Notes: a model not told the origin generated them from the sequence alone. A stretch of 64,000 bases of DNA from S015-6 sp964479535 (GCA_964479535.1 CAYZMM010000026.1:1-64000); one strand, 5' to 3'. Positions 23,861 to 31,852 are shown, numbered from the stretch's first letter. Program-made: numbers and translations.

Positions 23861-24271
23861 GTGCTAGCCTGTCGAGAATGCCAGCAGAGTGTCTCGGAGC
23901 ATGCCGCGGCCTGCCCCCACTGTGGGGCTCCCTTTCCGGCCAAGGCGAAGTGGGACGGGTGGGGTTTCGAGTACAAGTCGGAAGCCACCCTTCTCGGGCT
24001 GCCCCTGCTGCACATCTCCTTCAAGTATCGACCGAACCGGATCCCTGTTCCCGCAAAGGGCGTCTTTGCCATCGGCCAGTTCGCGGCGGGCATCTTCACC
24101 CTTTCACAGTTCGGCGTGGGGGTGGTGAGTGTGAGCCAGTTCACGGTCGCCGCCTACGCTTTGGCCCAGTTCGGCTTCGCCTACTCGCTGATCGCGCAGA
24201 TCGGCGTCTACATCCATCAGGGACGAGGCCAGATCGTGAAGAGCCTCGCCGAAATGTTGGGCATGTTCTGA
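23861..24271 (+). CDS. Zinc-ribbon protein with decapeptide QF repeats
   Basis: From GTG 23861 (AAGGAGGG just upstream) the protein is 136 residues. The N-terminus is a zinc ribbon (Cys4, Cys7, Cys18, Cys21: CREC and CPHC). After a short linker, residues 73-122 form five consecutive 10-residue repeats beginning with Gln-Phe/Ile (QFAAGIFTLS, QFGVGVVSVS, QFTVAAYALA, QFGFAYSLIA, QIGVYIHQG). The repeats are hydrophobic and glycine/alanine-rich, suggesting a membrane-embedded or solenoid-like structure. An open frame extends upstream to 23807, overlapping the lipase gene, but lacks a better ribosome binding site. Function unknown. Confidence 0.75.
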   Translation: MLACRECQQSVSEHAAACPHCGAPFPAKAKWDGWGFEYKSEATLLGLPLLHISFKYRPNRIPVPAKGVFAIGQFAAGIFTLSQFGVGVVSVSQFTVAAYALAQFGFAYSLIAQIGVYIHQGRGQIVKSLAEMLGMF

Positions 24272-24297
24272 CGATCCAGTCTGGAGTGCACGCATCC

Positions 24298-25272
24298 ATG
24301 AGCCCGTTCGTATCGCCCCTGTCGGCCGTGGGACGCGACGACCTGGCCCGGGTAGGCGGCAAGGGTGCGAACCTGGGTGAACTGATCCGCGCGGGTTTTC
24401 GGGTCCCACCCGGGTTCTCCGTTCGATCGGAAAGCCACGGGCTCTTCCTCGACACCGCCGACCTGCGCACCGAAGTCGAAAAGGTCGCCGCCACCATCGA
24501 TTACGATGTTCTGGAAGGCGTCCAGGAGAAGACGGGCCTCATTCGGGAAATGATCTGCTCCTCCCCGATTCCTGACCCTGTCGCAAGGGAGATCGCGGCC
24601 GCCTGCGAGCTGCTGCAGGAGGGAGGTGGGCCTCTTGTCGCTGTCCGCTCCTCGGTGGCCGCCGGGGACCTGGCCCGCACCTCTTTTCCCGGGCAGATGG
24701 ACACTTTCCACAACCTGCGTGGAACCCACGAAGTCCTGACTGCGGTCCGGGAATGCTGGGCATCGGTCTGGTCCGCCCGGGCCGCGGGGATCCTGCATAC
24801 CCTCGGGACAGACCCGCACCGGATCATCATTGCGCCCATCGTTCAGGCCATGGTGCAGTCGGAGATCGCGGGCGTCCTGTTCACGGCACACCCGGTGACC
24901 GGGGATGCCGGGGAGATGCTCGTGGAGGCCGCCTACGGACTCGGGGAGGCGGTCGTCTCGGGCAGCCTCACCCCGGATCGCTACGTGATCGCCAAGAGAG
25001 ACCTCGAGGTTGTCACGAGCAGCGCGGGCCGCAAGGCCTTCAAGCTGGATTTGGACTTGGAGCAGGGGAGGGGAACCCGGAAGGTGCCGCTGTCCGAGGA
25101 GCAGGCTCGTCGCGCTTGTCTTGCACCGGACCAGGTCCGGGAACTGGCTGCTCTCGGGGTTGCCGTGGAAAGGCACTTCGGCGGGCCCCAGGACCTGGAG
25201 TGGGCCTTTTCCGGGGGAACGCTCTTCGTCCTGCAAACACGGAGGATACCTGTCTCACGAAGGAGGACGTGA
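24298..25272 (+). CDS. Free-standing PEP synthase/PPDK N-terminal (ATP-grasp) domain protein
   Basis: The 324-residue protein corresponds to the N-terminal nucleotide-binding domain of phosphoenolpyruvate synthase or pyruvate phosphate dikinase. It shows VGGKGANLGELIRAGFRVPPGF at the start, AVRSSVAAGD, SFPGQMDTFHNL, AGVLFTAHPVTGD, YGLGEAVVSG and DLEWAF...LFVLQTR at the end. It stops exactly at the end of this domain and lacks the central phosphohistidine and the PEP-binding barrel domains. A complete kinase would need separate partner domains, none of which is next to it. Its stop overlaps the following SDR start (TGATG). Confidence 0.85.
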   Translation: MSPFVSPLSAVGRDDLARVGGKGANLGELIRAGFRVPPGFSVRSESHGLFLDTADLRTEVEKVAATIDYDVLEGVQEKTGLIREMICSSPIPDPVAREIAAACELLQEGGGPLVAVRSSVAAGDLARTSFPGQMDTFHNLRGTHEVLTAVRECWASVWSARAAGILHTLGTDPHRIIIAPIVQAMVQSEIAGVLFTAHPVTGDAGEMLVEAAYGLGEAVVSGSLTPDRYVIAKRDLEVVTSSAGRKAFKLDLDLEQGRGTRKVPLSEEQARRACLAPDQVRELAALGVAVERHFGGPQDLEWAFSGGTLFVLQTRRIPVSRRRT

Positions 25273-26072
25273 TGAAGCTGAAAGGGAAGGTCGCCCTCAT
25301 TACAGGGGCGGCACGGGCAATCGGAAGGAGCCATGCCCTGCGGCTTGCGAGGCTGGGCGCCGACATCGTCATCAACGACCTGGACCTGGAATCCTTCCGG
25401 GAGTTCGATGAGGGCATCGGGGCGGAAACGGTGGTGGAGGAGATCCGGGCACAGGGCGTTGCGAGCATGGGGATCGAAGCGGACGTGACGATCAGGGAAG
25501 AGGTGGAGAGGATGGTGCAGCAGGCGCTGGAGGCTTTCGGGCACATCGATATTCTGATCAACAACGCCGGAGGGCTTGCCGGCGAGGTCCTCGAGAGCTT
25601 CGCCTCCTCCGTGTCGGAGCAGGATCTACGGGCGACGCTGGACCGCAATCTCATGGGAACTGTTTTCTGCTGCCAGGCCGTTGCCCCCTCCATGAAGACC
25701 CTCGGCTGGGGCAGGATCGTGAACACTTCGTCCCAGGCGGGCCTTCAGGCACAGCAGGGGGGCGTCTACGCCTCGTACGGCGCGGCCAAGGCGGGCGTCA
25801 TGGCGTACACGAGGTATCTGGCGCAGGAGCTGGGCCCTTTCGGTATTACGGTGAACTGCCTCGTGCCGGCTTACGTGAAGACGCGGCGCCTGGAAGTCCT
25901 GGTCTACGATGCGATTCCGGGAGTCAAGGAACGGCTGCTGGAGCAGATTCCCCTCGGACGACTGGCCGAGCCGGATGACGTAGCCAAGGCGGCGGAGTTC
26001 TTTATCACAGACCTCGGCGATTACATAACGGGTCAGTGCCTGAGCGTCTGCGGCGGTGCCATCAAGTCCTGA
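25272..26072 (+). CDS. Short-chain dehydrogenase/reductase
   Basis: A 266-residue classical SDR. The cofactor motif is TGAARAIG (a TGxxxGxG variant), NNAG stabilises the sheet, and the catalytic residues are Ser in NTSSQAG and Tyr/Lys in YGAAK. The substrate is unknown; similar proteins act on 3-hydroxyacyl-CoA or alcohol substrates. ATG 25272 overlaps the stop of the PPDK_N-like gene by one base, so the two are likely translated together. A strong hairpin follows at 26084-26144 and may end the transcript. Confidence 0.9.
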   Translation: MKLKGKVALITGAARAIGRSHALRLARLGADIVINDLDLESFREFDEGIGAETVVEEIRAQGVASMGIEADVTIREEVERMVQQALEAFGHIDILINNAGGLAGEVLESFASSVSEQDLRATLDRNLMGTVFCCQAVAPSMKTLGWGRIVNTSSQAGLQAQQGGVYASYGAAKAGVMAYTRYLAQELGPFGITVNCLVPAYVKTRRLEVLVYDAIPGVKERLLEQIPLGRLAEPDDVAKAAEFFITDLGDYITGQCLSVCGGAIKS

Positions 26073-26083
26073 CAAAGAAGGCC

Positions 26084-26144
26084 ACGCCCATGAAATTATG
26101 CGTTTCTACGTCAGTGTTGTAGAAACGCATAATTTCATGGGCGT
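26084..26144. repeat. 26-bp perfect palindrome
   Basis: The left arm 26084-26109 (begins ACGCCCATGAAATTATGCG) and right arm 26119-26144 are perfect complements separated by 9 bases. No T-run follows. A GCGTCCCCTGGAA unit is repeated twice just to the right (26141-26166). It may act as a terminator hairpin for the upstream operon or be a mobile palindromic repeat. Confidence 0.85.
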
Positions 26145-26240
26145 CCCCTGGAAGCGTCCCCTGGAAGCAGGGCTATCGTTTCTTTGCAGGAACGCTGCTA
26201 TACTGAAGCAGTTCACCTCCCGTCTTTACCGGAGGCAACG

Positions 26241-27371
26241 ATGAGGCAATCTGTCTTTGCGAGAAGGGCCGCACTGCTCGTGCTGTTCCTTGTGGCTAGT
26301 TTCTGGGGTTGCGGTGACGATGGCGAGGAATGGTACGGCGGGGCCGATGACTTCGTCTATCCGGATCCCGCCTGGAGGGTCGAGGCGCCCGAAGCGCACG
26401 GCCTGGATTCGATCCTGCTGAAAGAAGCGGCGGACTTCGCCGAGGAACACGCCTCCAATTGCCTCGTCATCACCCGGCACGGCGTGATCGTGGGCGAGTG
26501 GTACTGGAACAACTGGGACCCCGTCAGGGAGCAGAACGTCTTCTCCATCACCAAGTCCATCACCAGCGCGCTGGTCGGCATCGCTCAGGAGCGGGGCGAT
26601 CTGGAAATTTCCGAAGAGGCATCTTCCTACATCACCGACTGGACGGGAACGGACAGCGAAGACGTGACCGTTCGGAACCTGATCAGCAACGACTCGGGCC
26701 GTCACTGGGACTTCGTCACCGACTACGTGAAGATGGCCGTCCGGGCGGCCGACAAGACCGCCTTTGCCGTGGGCCTCGGCCAGCAGCACGCACCGGGCAC
26801 CGTCTGGATCTACAACAACAGCGCGATCCAGACGCTCGAGCCCGTCTTGAATCGGGCGACCGGCATGGACGTGGCCGACTACGCCCAGCAGATGCTGTTC
26901 GACCCCCTGGGCATGGCCTCGAGCTTCGGCCGGGACCGGGCGGGCAACCCGACCACCTTCTCCAACGCGGAGTGCTCCTGCCGGGACCTCGCCAGGTTCG
27001 GATACCTCTATCTTCGGGGAGGCCGATGGGCCGGGGGACGACAAATCGTCCCGGAGGAATGGGTGGAGGCCTCGGTGAGGCCATCCACGCCTCTCAACTC
27101 AGCCTATGGATATCTCTGGTGGCTCAACCGCGAGGGCGACTGGATCGCCCCTTCCTCATCGGGTCACCTCGAGGGGGAGGGGAAGCCGATGCCCAACCTG
27201 CCCGAGAACGTCTACCGGGCGAGCGGGGCCTTCAATCAGATCATCTTTGTCGACCCGGACCTGGACGTGGTCTTTACGCGGATCGGGTGGGTTCTGGAAC
27301 TGGAGGATATTGCTTCGTCTGTACTGGAAGAGGGTCTGGCAGAGCGGATCCGCGCTGCCAGACTGGACTAG
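26241..27371 (+). CDS. Serine hydrolase of the beta-lactamase/CubicO family, probable lipoprotein
   Basis: The 376-residue protein begins behind GGAGGC at 26231. The N-terminal hydrophobic segment ends FWGCGDD; the Cys is a possible lipidation site although the lipobox is not canonical. The catalytic SxxK motif is SITK (in FSITKSITSALVGIA), and the Tyr motif is YNNSA. The rest follows the class C beta-lactamase-like esterase pattern (DPLGM, WVEASVRP, YGYLWWL). Natural substrates of this family vary (esters, peptides, lactones). It is flanked by a palindrome upstream and an acyl-CoA dehydrogenase 36 bp downstream. Confidence 0.86.
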   Translation: MRQSVFARRAALLVLFLVASFWGCGDDGEEWYGGADDFVYPDPAWRVEAPEAHGLDSILLKEAADFAEEHASNCLVITRHGVIVGEWYWNNWDPVREQNVFSITKSITSALVGIAQERGDLEISEEASSYITDWTGTDSEDVTVRNLISNDSGRHWDFVTDYVKMAVRAADKTAFAVGLGQQHAPGTVWIYNNSAIQTLEPVLNRATGMDVADYAQQMLFDPLGMASSFGRDRAGNPTTFSNAECSCRDLARFGYLYLRGGRWAGGRQIVPEEWVEASVRPSTPLNSAYGYLWWLNREGDWIAPSSSGHLEGEGKPMPNLPENVYRASGAFNQIIFVDPDLDVVFTRIGWVLELEDIASSVLEEGLAERIRAARLD

Positions 27372-27407
27372 CCAACCAAATCCGAACGAACAGGAGGAGG
27401 CAAGAGC

Positions 27408-28667
27408 ATGACGTACTTCGACATGAATCTGGACCTGACCGACGAGGACAGGGCGATCAAGGAAGCGGCTCACAAGTTCGCCAAGGAGGTCATGCGTCCA
27501 GCCAGCATCGAGATCGACAAGATGTCGGCCGAGGAATCCGTGGCTCCCGGTTCCCCCTTGTGGGATTTCCTGAAGAAGGGCTATGAGCTCGGCTATCACA
27601 AGGCTGCCTTCCCGGAAGAGGTGGGAGGACTGGGGTTCACCCCCCTGCAGAGCCACATCATGTCCGAGGAGCTCGTCTGGGGCAGCCTGGGCCTGACGGG
27701 TGTGCTGCTCCTGGCAGGCTGGCCCTACGTAAAGCTCCTGCACGCGGGCAATCCGGAACTGATCGAGGAGTTCGTGGTCCCCTTCTGCCAGTGCGATGAC
27801 GCGAGTATCACGGGAAGCTGGGCCGTCACCGAGCCGGATCACGGGTCCGACACCCTCTCTCCGGGTGAGGATTTCTTCTACGACCCGAAGATCAAGTGGC
27901 AGGTCCAGGGCAAGCTGGAAGGCGACGAGTATGTGATCAACGGCCAGAAGTCCGCGTGGGTTTCCTGCGGACCCACGGCGACGCACACCATGCTCAACCT
28001 TCAGCTCGACACGTCCATGGGGCTTGCAGGTGGGGGCACCTGCATTCTTCCCCTGAATCTGCCCGGCATCGAGCGGGGCAAGGCCCTGGAGAAGGTCGGC
28101 CAGCGTGATCTGCCGCAGGGAGAGCTCTTCTTCGACAACGTGAGGATTCCGAAGCGGTGGGTGTTTGTCGGCCCGGAGGAGTACGGGGACTGGGTGATCG
28201 GGAACCTCGGGTTCGGCAATTCGGCCATGACGCTCTTCGCCATCGGGCTGGCCCGAGCCGCCTTCGACGAGACCCTTGCGTACGCGAAAGACCGGGTGCA
28301 GGGAGGAAAGCCCCTGATCGAGCACTACGCGATGAAGATCCGGATCCACAGGATGTTCGCCCAGGTGGAGGCGATCCGGGCCATGAGCCGCGCCGTCTGG
28401 GAGCTGAACTCGCGCATCTATCCGGTGGCGAGCGAATACGCCTTTGCAGGCAAGACCTTCTGCTCCGAGGCCGCCCGGGAGGTGATCGACGAGGGTGTGC
28501 AGATCCACGGCGGAAACGGGCTCACCAAGGAGTACTTCATCGAGAAGCTGTGGCGGGACTCGCGGGCCCTCACGATCGAAGACGGAGAGAACTACGTGCT
28601 CAACCGCCTGGGGGGAGAGATCCTGAAGGACGTCTATCCGAGATCGAGCGTGAACTTGCTGGAATAG
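27408..28667 (+). CDS. Acyl-CoA dehydrogenase family protein
   Basis: The 419-residue flavoprotein has the acyl-CoA dehydrogenase layout: an N-terminal helical domain, a middle beta domain (TGSWAVTEPDHGSD and INGQKSAWVSCG), and a C-terminal helical domain (GLARAAFDETLAYAKDRVQGGKPL, QIHGGNGLTKEYFIEKLWRDSRALTIEDGENY). The Glu in ALTIEDG is at the position of the catalytic base in many family members. An AGGAGGAGG ribosome binding site precedes the ATG. The substrate is unknown. It presumably passes electrons to ETF. Confidence 0.92.
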   Translation: MTYFDMNLDLTDEDRAIKEAAHKFAKEVMRPASIEIDKMSAEESVAPGSPLWDFLKKGYELGYHKAAFPEEVGGLGFTPLQSHIMSEELVWGSLGLTGVLLLAGWPYVKLLHAGNPELIEEFVVPFCQCDDASITGSWAVTEPDHGSDTLSPGEDFFYDPKIKWQVQGKLEGDEYVINGQKSAWVSCGPTATHTMLNLQLDTSMGLAGGGTCILPLNLPGIERGKALEKVGQRDLPQGELFFDNVRIPKRWVFVGPEEYGDWVIGNLGFGNSAMTLFAIGLARAAFDETLAYAKDRVQGGKPLIEHYAMKIRIHRMFAQVEAIRAMSRAVWELNSRIYPVASEYAFAGKTFCSEAAREVIDEGVQIHGGNGLTKEYFIEKLWRDSRALTIEDGENYVLNRLGGEILKDVYPRSSVNLLE

Positions 28668-28709
28668 CCGTAGTACGGGCGGGGATCCCTAAGCACCTGA
28701 AGCTGAAGG

Positions 28710-28727
28710 ATTCCCGCTTTCGCGAAT
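28710..28727. repeat. Degenerate ATTCCCGC hairpin repeat
   Basis: ATTCCCGC-TTTC-GCGAAT is an imperfect copy of the hairpin at 15756-15775. It lies in the 143-bp gap between convergent genes (28668-28810), which contains no gene. Confidence 0.45.
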
Positions 28728-28799
28728 GGCGGTGAAGCGAGGGTATTGCGATCGAAGCTCCCGCCCTCTGCCCCCGCTTCTCTGGGCGGGGCCGAGGGG

Positions 28800-28829
28800 C
28801 CTTTGTCCTTTTACCTTTGTCCTTTGACC
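28800..28829. repeat. Dispersed AAAGGWC repeat at 3' end of AKR gene
   Basis: On the - strand this reads GGTC-AAAGGAC-AAAGGTA-AAAGGAC-AAAGG. The first part encodes the last residues (EVKGQR) and stop of the AKR gene. It is the same repeat family as at 1143-1162 and 15627-15696. Confidence 0.65.
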
Positions 28830-29704
28830 TCTTGTGTCTTCTTCAATCCCCGGCTGGGGAAGAGGAAGTCGAAGGTCGTGCTGGGGCTCAGCGGGTGCAC
28901 GTGATCTCCGATCCGCTCGAGCCACTGCCTCTCTTCGTCCGTGACCGGGCCTTGCTCCAGCGTCTTCAGGTTCTCTCTCAGCTGTTCGAAGGTCTCCGGT
29001 GCGGTGAGCACCATCTGGATGTGCGGGTTGGAGAGCACATACCGGTAGAGATCCACCGGACGGGGTGTGCGCTCTCCCTCTGGCATCCACGCCGGGTCGA
29101 AGAGATTTCCCCATCGCGTCGAGTTGTAGCAGATGACCCCGGGCGGATTCTCCTCCGGCAGGAAGGGGAAGACGTCCCTCTCCGCCCCCCGGTGGGCCGC
29201 ATTGTACCGGACCATGATCAGGTCGAACACCTTTCGTTCCAGGTGCCTCCGGTAGGTGGTCCGGTCATGGGCGCTCACGATCAGGTGCCGGACCAGGCCC
29301 TTCTCCTTCAGGGCGAGGGCCTTGTCCATGATCCGTGCCGGAACGGGCTTGTTCCGCATGCCGAGAATGAAGGCGTCGGCGTAATCGATGCGGAGCTGCT
29401 TCAGGCCCCGGAGGAAGGTGTGCTCCAGGAACAGACCGGTGTAGTCGTAGGTCTGCAGGACGATGATCATCTTCTCCCGGGAGCCGGGGGCGAGCTTACG
29501 AATCGCCTCCTTCATCCCCTTTGTCCGCCGGGAGCCCCAGTAGAAGTAGTTGACTCCTCGCTCGAAGGCCCACTCCAGGGCGTCGCAGGGAACCCCCGAG
29601 TCGGAGCCGATGCCCATGGGCAGGGTGGTCAGGCCGGAAGCCCCCAGGACCACGGGCTCCCTGAAATCGGCCGGCGGTGACGTGCTCTCTCGTTCCGTTT
29701 CCAT
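28811..29704 (-). CDS. Aldo/keto reductase-fold protein lacking the usual catalytic tetrad
   Basis: The 297-residue protein follows the aldo/keto reductase TIM-barrel pattern (GASGLTTLPMGIG, LEWAFERGVNYFYWGS, LRGLKQLRIDYADAFILG, LKEKGLVRHLIVSAHD, NPHIQMVLTAPETFEQLRENL). However, the residues normally forming the Asp-Tyr-Lys-His tetrad are not there: FDTAxxY is replaced by FYWGSRR, the Lys position reads VLQTY, and the His position reads ILGMR. It may be a non-catalytic or differently acting family branch. The C-terminal KTQEVKGQR tail comes from a dispersed repeat. The gene starts 6 bp after the CoA-transferase gene's stop, so they are probably cotranscribed. Confidence 0.8.
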   Translation of the reverse strand: METERESTSPPADFREPVVLGASGLTTLPMGIGSDSGVPCDALEWAFERGVNYFYWGSRRTKGMKEAIRKLAPGSREKMIIVLQTYDYTGLFLEHTFLRGLKQLRIDYADAFILGMRNKPVPARIMDKALALKEKGLVRHLIVSAHDRTTYRRHLERKVFDLIMVRYNAAHRGAERDVFPFLPEENPPGVICYNSTRWGNLFDPAWMPEGERTPRPVDLYRYVLSNPHIQMVLTAPETFEQLRENLKTLEQGPVTDEERQWLERIGDHVHPLSPSTTFDFLFPSRGLKKTQEVKGQR

Positions 29705-29710
29705 CCTCGT

Positions 29711-31615
29711 TCACCTCTTCTGATCGTATTGGATCCGTTTGCCCTCCGGCAGGGGGTCCGCATCGAAGGGGATGACGATCTCGTACACACCCTGCTCGAG
29801 GCGGGCCTTGACCGGCAGGCCTCCCTTGTCCAGCACCTTCATCATGCTCTGGTTGGTGGCGAGCACGCTCGCCGTGAACCCGGCGAACCCCTGGTCCTTG
29901 GCCAGCCGGATGAGCATCTTGTACATGTAGGTGGCGATGCCGAGCCCCTGGTAATTCTCGTCCACGACAAAGGCGAGGTCCGCGTAGGGGCCGCTCGGTT
30001 CGCTGACGTAACGGCCCTCAGCGATGATCCGTTCCTGCGCCGATTCTCCTACCACCCCGACGATCGACATGGCCTTCCGGTAGTCCACATTCACGTACTC
30101 CTGCATCTTTGCGTGGGGCATCGTCTTGATGGGGCTGAAGTATCGGTAGTAGACCGCCTTGTCCGAGAACCGGTAGAAGAGGCGGCGCATCTCTTCTTCG
30201 TCAGAGGGCCGGATGGCCCGGAACCTCACCTCCACGCCCCCCTTGAAGGTGTGCCTCGTCGCCACGTGGGCCGGGTAGAGGTGGGCGGATTCCGCGATGA
30301 AGATCTGATCCTGGTACAGGATGTTCTCCTGTTTTCCGAGCTCCACCAGCTCCGGCCGGTCGTCCGGGTGGGCGATCTCGATGAGCGCCTGGGCCCGTTC
30401 CCGTACGGACCGGCCGTTCAGGCAGGCGACCCCGTACTCGGTGATCACCATGTCCGCCCCCGGTGCCATGCCGAACTGATTCGGCAAGTCCCCCACCGAG
30501 ATCCGTATGTTCCCTTGCCCCTTCAGGTTGCGGCTCGGCAGGGCGAAGATGGTCTGCCCTCCGCACGACAGCTCCGCCCCGTGGAAGAAGTCGACCACCT
30601 CGGCCGGCCCGGCGGAGACATTGCCCTTTCCGAAATGAAGGGCGATCCGGCCGGACAGGTCCACCTTGCGTGCGGGCATGACCGCCACGAACCGCGGGTT
30701 CTTGCCGATCTGGATCGGCGAGAACACCTTGTCCACGGCCTGGAATTCGACCAGCGGGTTCCGGTCGAGCCAGTCCATCATCTCCCGTGTGCCGAAGGCA
30801 TAGGAGGCGAGGCTCTTGCCGCGAAAGATCTCCTTGTAGCGATTGCTCACCGCCCCGCTCTCGATCAGATCCAGCAGTGCGTCGGTGAAGAAGGGGGAAT
30901 GGATGCCCAGATCCTGCTTGCGGGCGAGATGGGGGCTCAGGGCCTCGAACAGGGGACCGATGGAAAAGGCGATGCAGCTCCGGTCCTCGATGACGGACGC
31001 CACGTTGGCGCCCACTTGGTCGAAGACGTCGTCCACCGGCCATCGGTCGAAGAGGATCAGGTCTTCGGTGGAATGAACCAGCATGTCGAAGTTCGAGGCC
31101 CGGACAAAGGTGTCGCCGAAGGTGCTCGGGGCACTCGCATTGATCTCTCCCACGACGAAGGCGGCATGTTCCATGGCCTGCCGGGCCACGTCCACGGCCG
31201 CCCCGAGGCTGCAGTAGCCCGCCTCGTTCGGGGGCGTGACCTGGACGAAGGCCGCGTCGATCGGGATCTGTCCCGACTCGATCAGCCGGGGGATCCGGGA
31301 GAAGGGGCTCGGGATCAGGTCCACACGGCCGGCCCCGATCGCCTCGCTCGCCACCCAGCCGGAGAAGAAGGTCTTGAGCCGGTACTTCTGGGCATGAATC
31401 TCTTCCAGGGAAATGGCGTCGCCCAGGCTCACGATCTGAATGAGCTCCAGGTCGCGGAGGTTGCCCGCATCGGACTTCATCATGTGCCTGACCAGCGTCC
31501 TGGGCTCGGCCACGCCGGTGCCGATGAAGATGCTCATCCCGGGCTCGATTCTCTTCAACACCTCTTCCGGCGGGACGATCCGCTCTTTCCAGTTTCCGGC
31601 GTTCTTTCGGTCCAT
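29711..31615 (-). CDS. Acetyl-CoA hydrolase/CoA-transferase fused to GNAT acetyltransferase domain
   Basis: From ATG 31615 (GGGGAG upstream) the protein has 634 residues. Residues about 1-430 form a family I-type CoA-transferase/acetyl-CoA hydrolase related to 4-hydroxybutyrate CoA-transferase; the segment MVITEYGVACLNGRSVRERAQALI contains the usual catalytic Glu. Residues about 465-634 form a GNAT domain (VRFRAIRPSDEEEM, FVVDENYQGLGIATYMYKMLI) with the acetyl-CoA-binding QGLGIA motif. The fusion suggests acyl-CoA exchange linked to protein or small-molecule acetylation. An upstream extension to 31732 is open but lacks a ribosome binding site. The family also suits the 4-hydroxybutyryl-CoA dehydratase at 45631. 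Confidence 0.88.
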   Translation of the reverse strand: MDRKNAGNWKERIVPPEEVLKRIEPGMSIFIGTGVAEPRTLVRHMMKSDAGNLRDLELIQIVSLGDAISLEEIHAQKYRLKTFFSGWVASEAIGAGRVDLIPSPFSRIPRLIESGQIPIDAAFVQVTPPNEAGYCSLGAAVDVARQAMEHAAFVVGEINASAPSTFGDTFVRASNFDMLVHSTEDLILFDRWPVDDVFDQVGANVASVIEDRSCIAFSIGPLFEALSPHLARKQDLGIHSPFFTDALLDLIESGAVSNRYKEIFRGKSLASYAFGTREMMDWLDRNPLVEFQAVDKVFSPIQIGKNPRFVAVMPARKVDLSGRIALHFGKGNVSAGPAEVVDFFHGAELSCGGQTIFALPSRNLKGQGNIRISVGDLPNQFGMAPGADMVITEYGVACLNGRSVRERAQALIEIAHPDDRPELVELGKQENILYQDQIFIAESAHLYPAHVATRHTFKGGVEVRFRAIRPSDEEEMRRLFYRFSDKAVYYRYFSPIKTMPHAKMQEYVNVDYRKAMSIVGVVGESAQERIIAEGRYVSEPSGPYADLAFVVDENYQGLGIATYMYKMLIRLAKDQGFAGFTASVLATNQSMMKVLDKGGLPVKARLEQGVYEIVIPFDADPLPEGKRIQYDQKR

Positions 31616-31753
31616 GCGCAGCTCCCCTGGTAGGTTGACGGCCCCGATTCTAGCACGGGAAACGCGGGATAGGTAGTTGCGGATACGGGTCGGGTGAGGC
31701 AGAATAGTTCGTACACGAAAGAACCGGACCATGTCAAACCGCGGGAGGAACGG

Positions 31754-31852
31754 ATGAGCTGGACCCGAATCGACCAGGACCTCTGCACCCGCTGCGGCAT
31801 CTGTGTGCCCCGAAGCTCACCTTTCTCCGCACCGTGGATCGGAAGCCGATGA
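31754..31852 (+). pseudogene. Truncated 4Fe-4S ferredoxin-type N-terminus
   Basis: A GGAGG ribosome binding site precedes ATG 31754, which opens a 32-codon frame reading MSWTRIDQDLCTRCGICV before diverging to unrelated residues and a stop at 31852. CTRCGIC is the start of a ferredoxin CxxCxxCxxxCP motif, but the fourth Cys and everything after is missing. It looks like a gene start left after a deletion. The following methyltransferase begins within or just past it. A functional short peptide cannot be excluded. Confidence 0.6.

Noticed and set aside
29729..31633. 634-codon + strand open frame
   Set aside because: It lies opposite the CoA-transferase/GNAT gene and shows no recognisable motif or ribosome binding site.
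31616..31732. 39-residue N-terminal extension of the CoA-transferase/GNAT protein
   Set aside because: ATG 31615 has a GGGGAG ribosome binding site and matches the family start; the extension is Arg-rich and unconserved in type.
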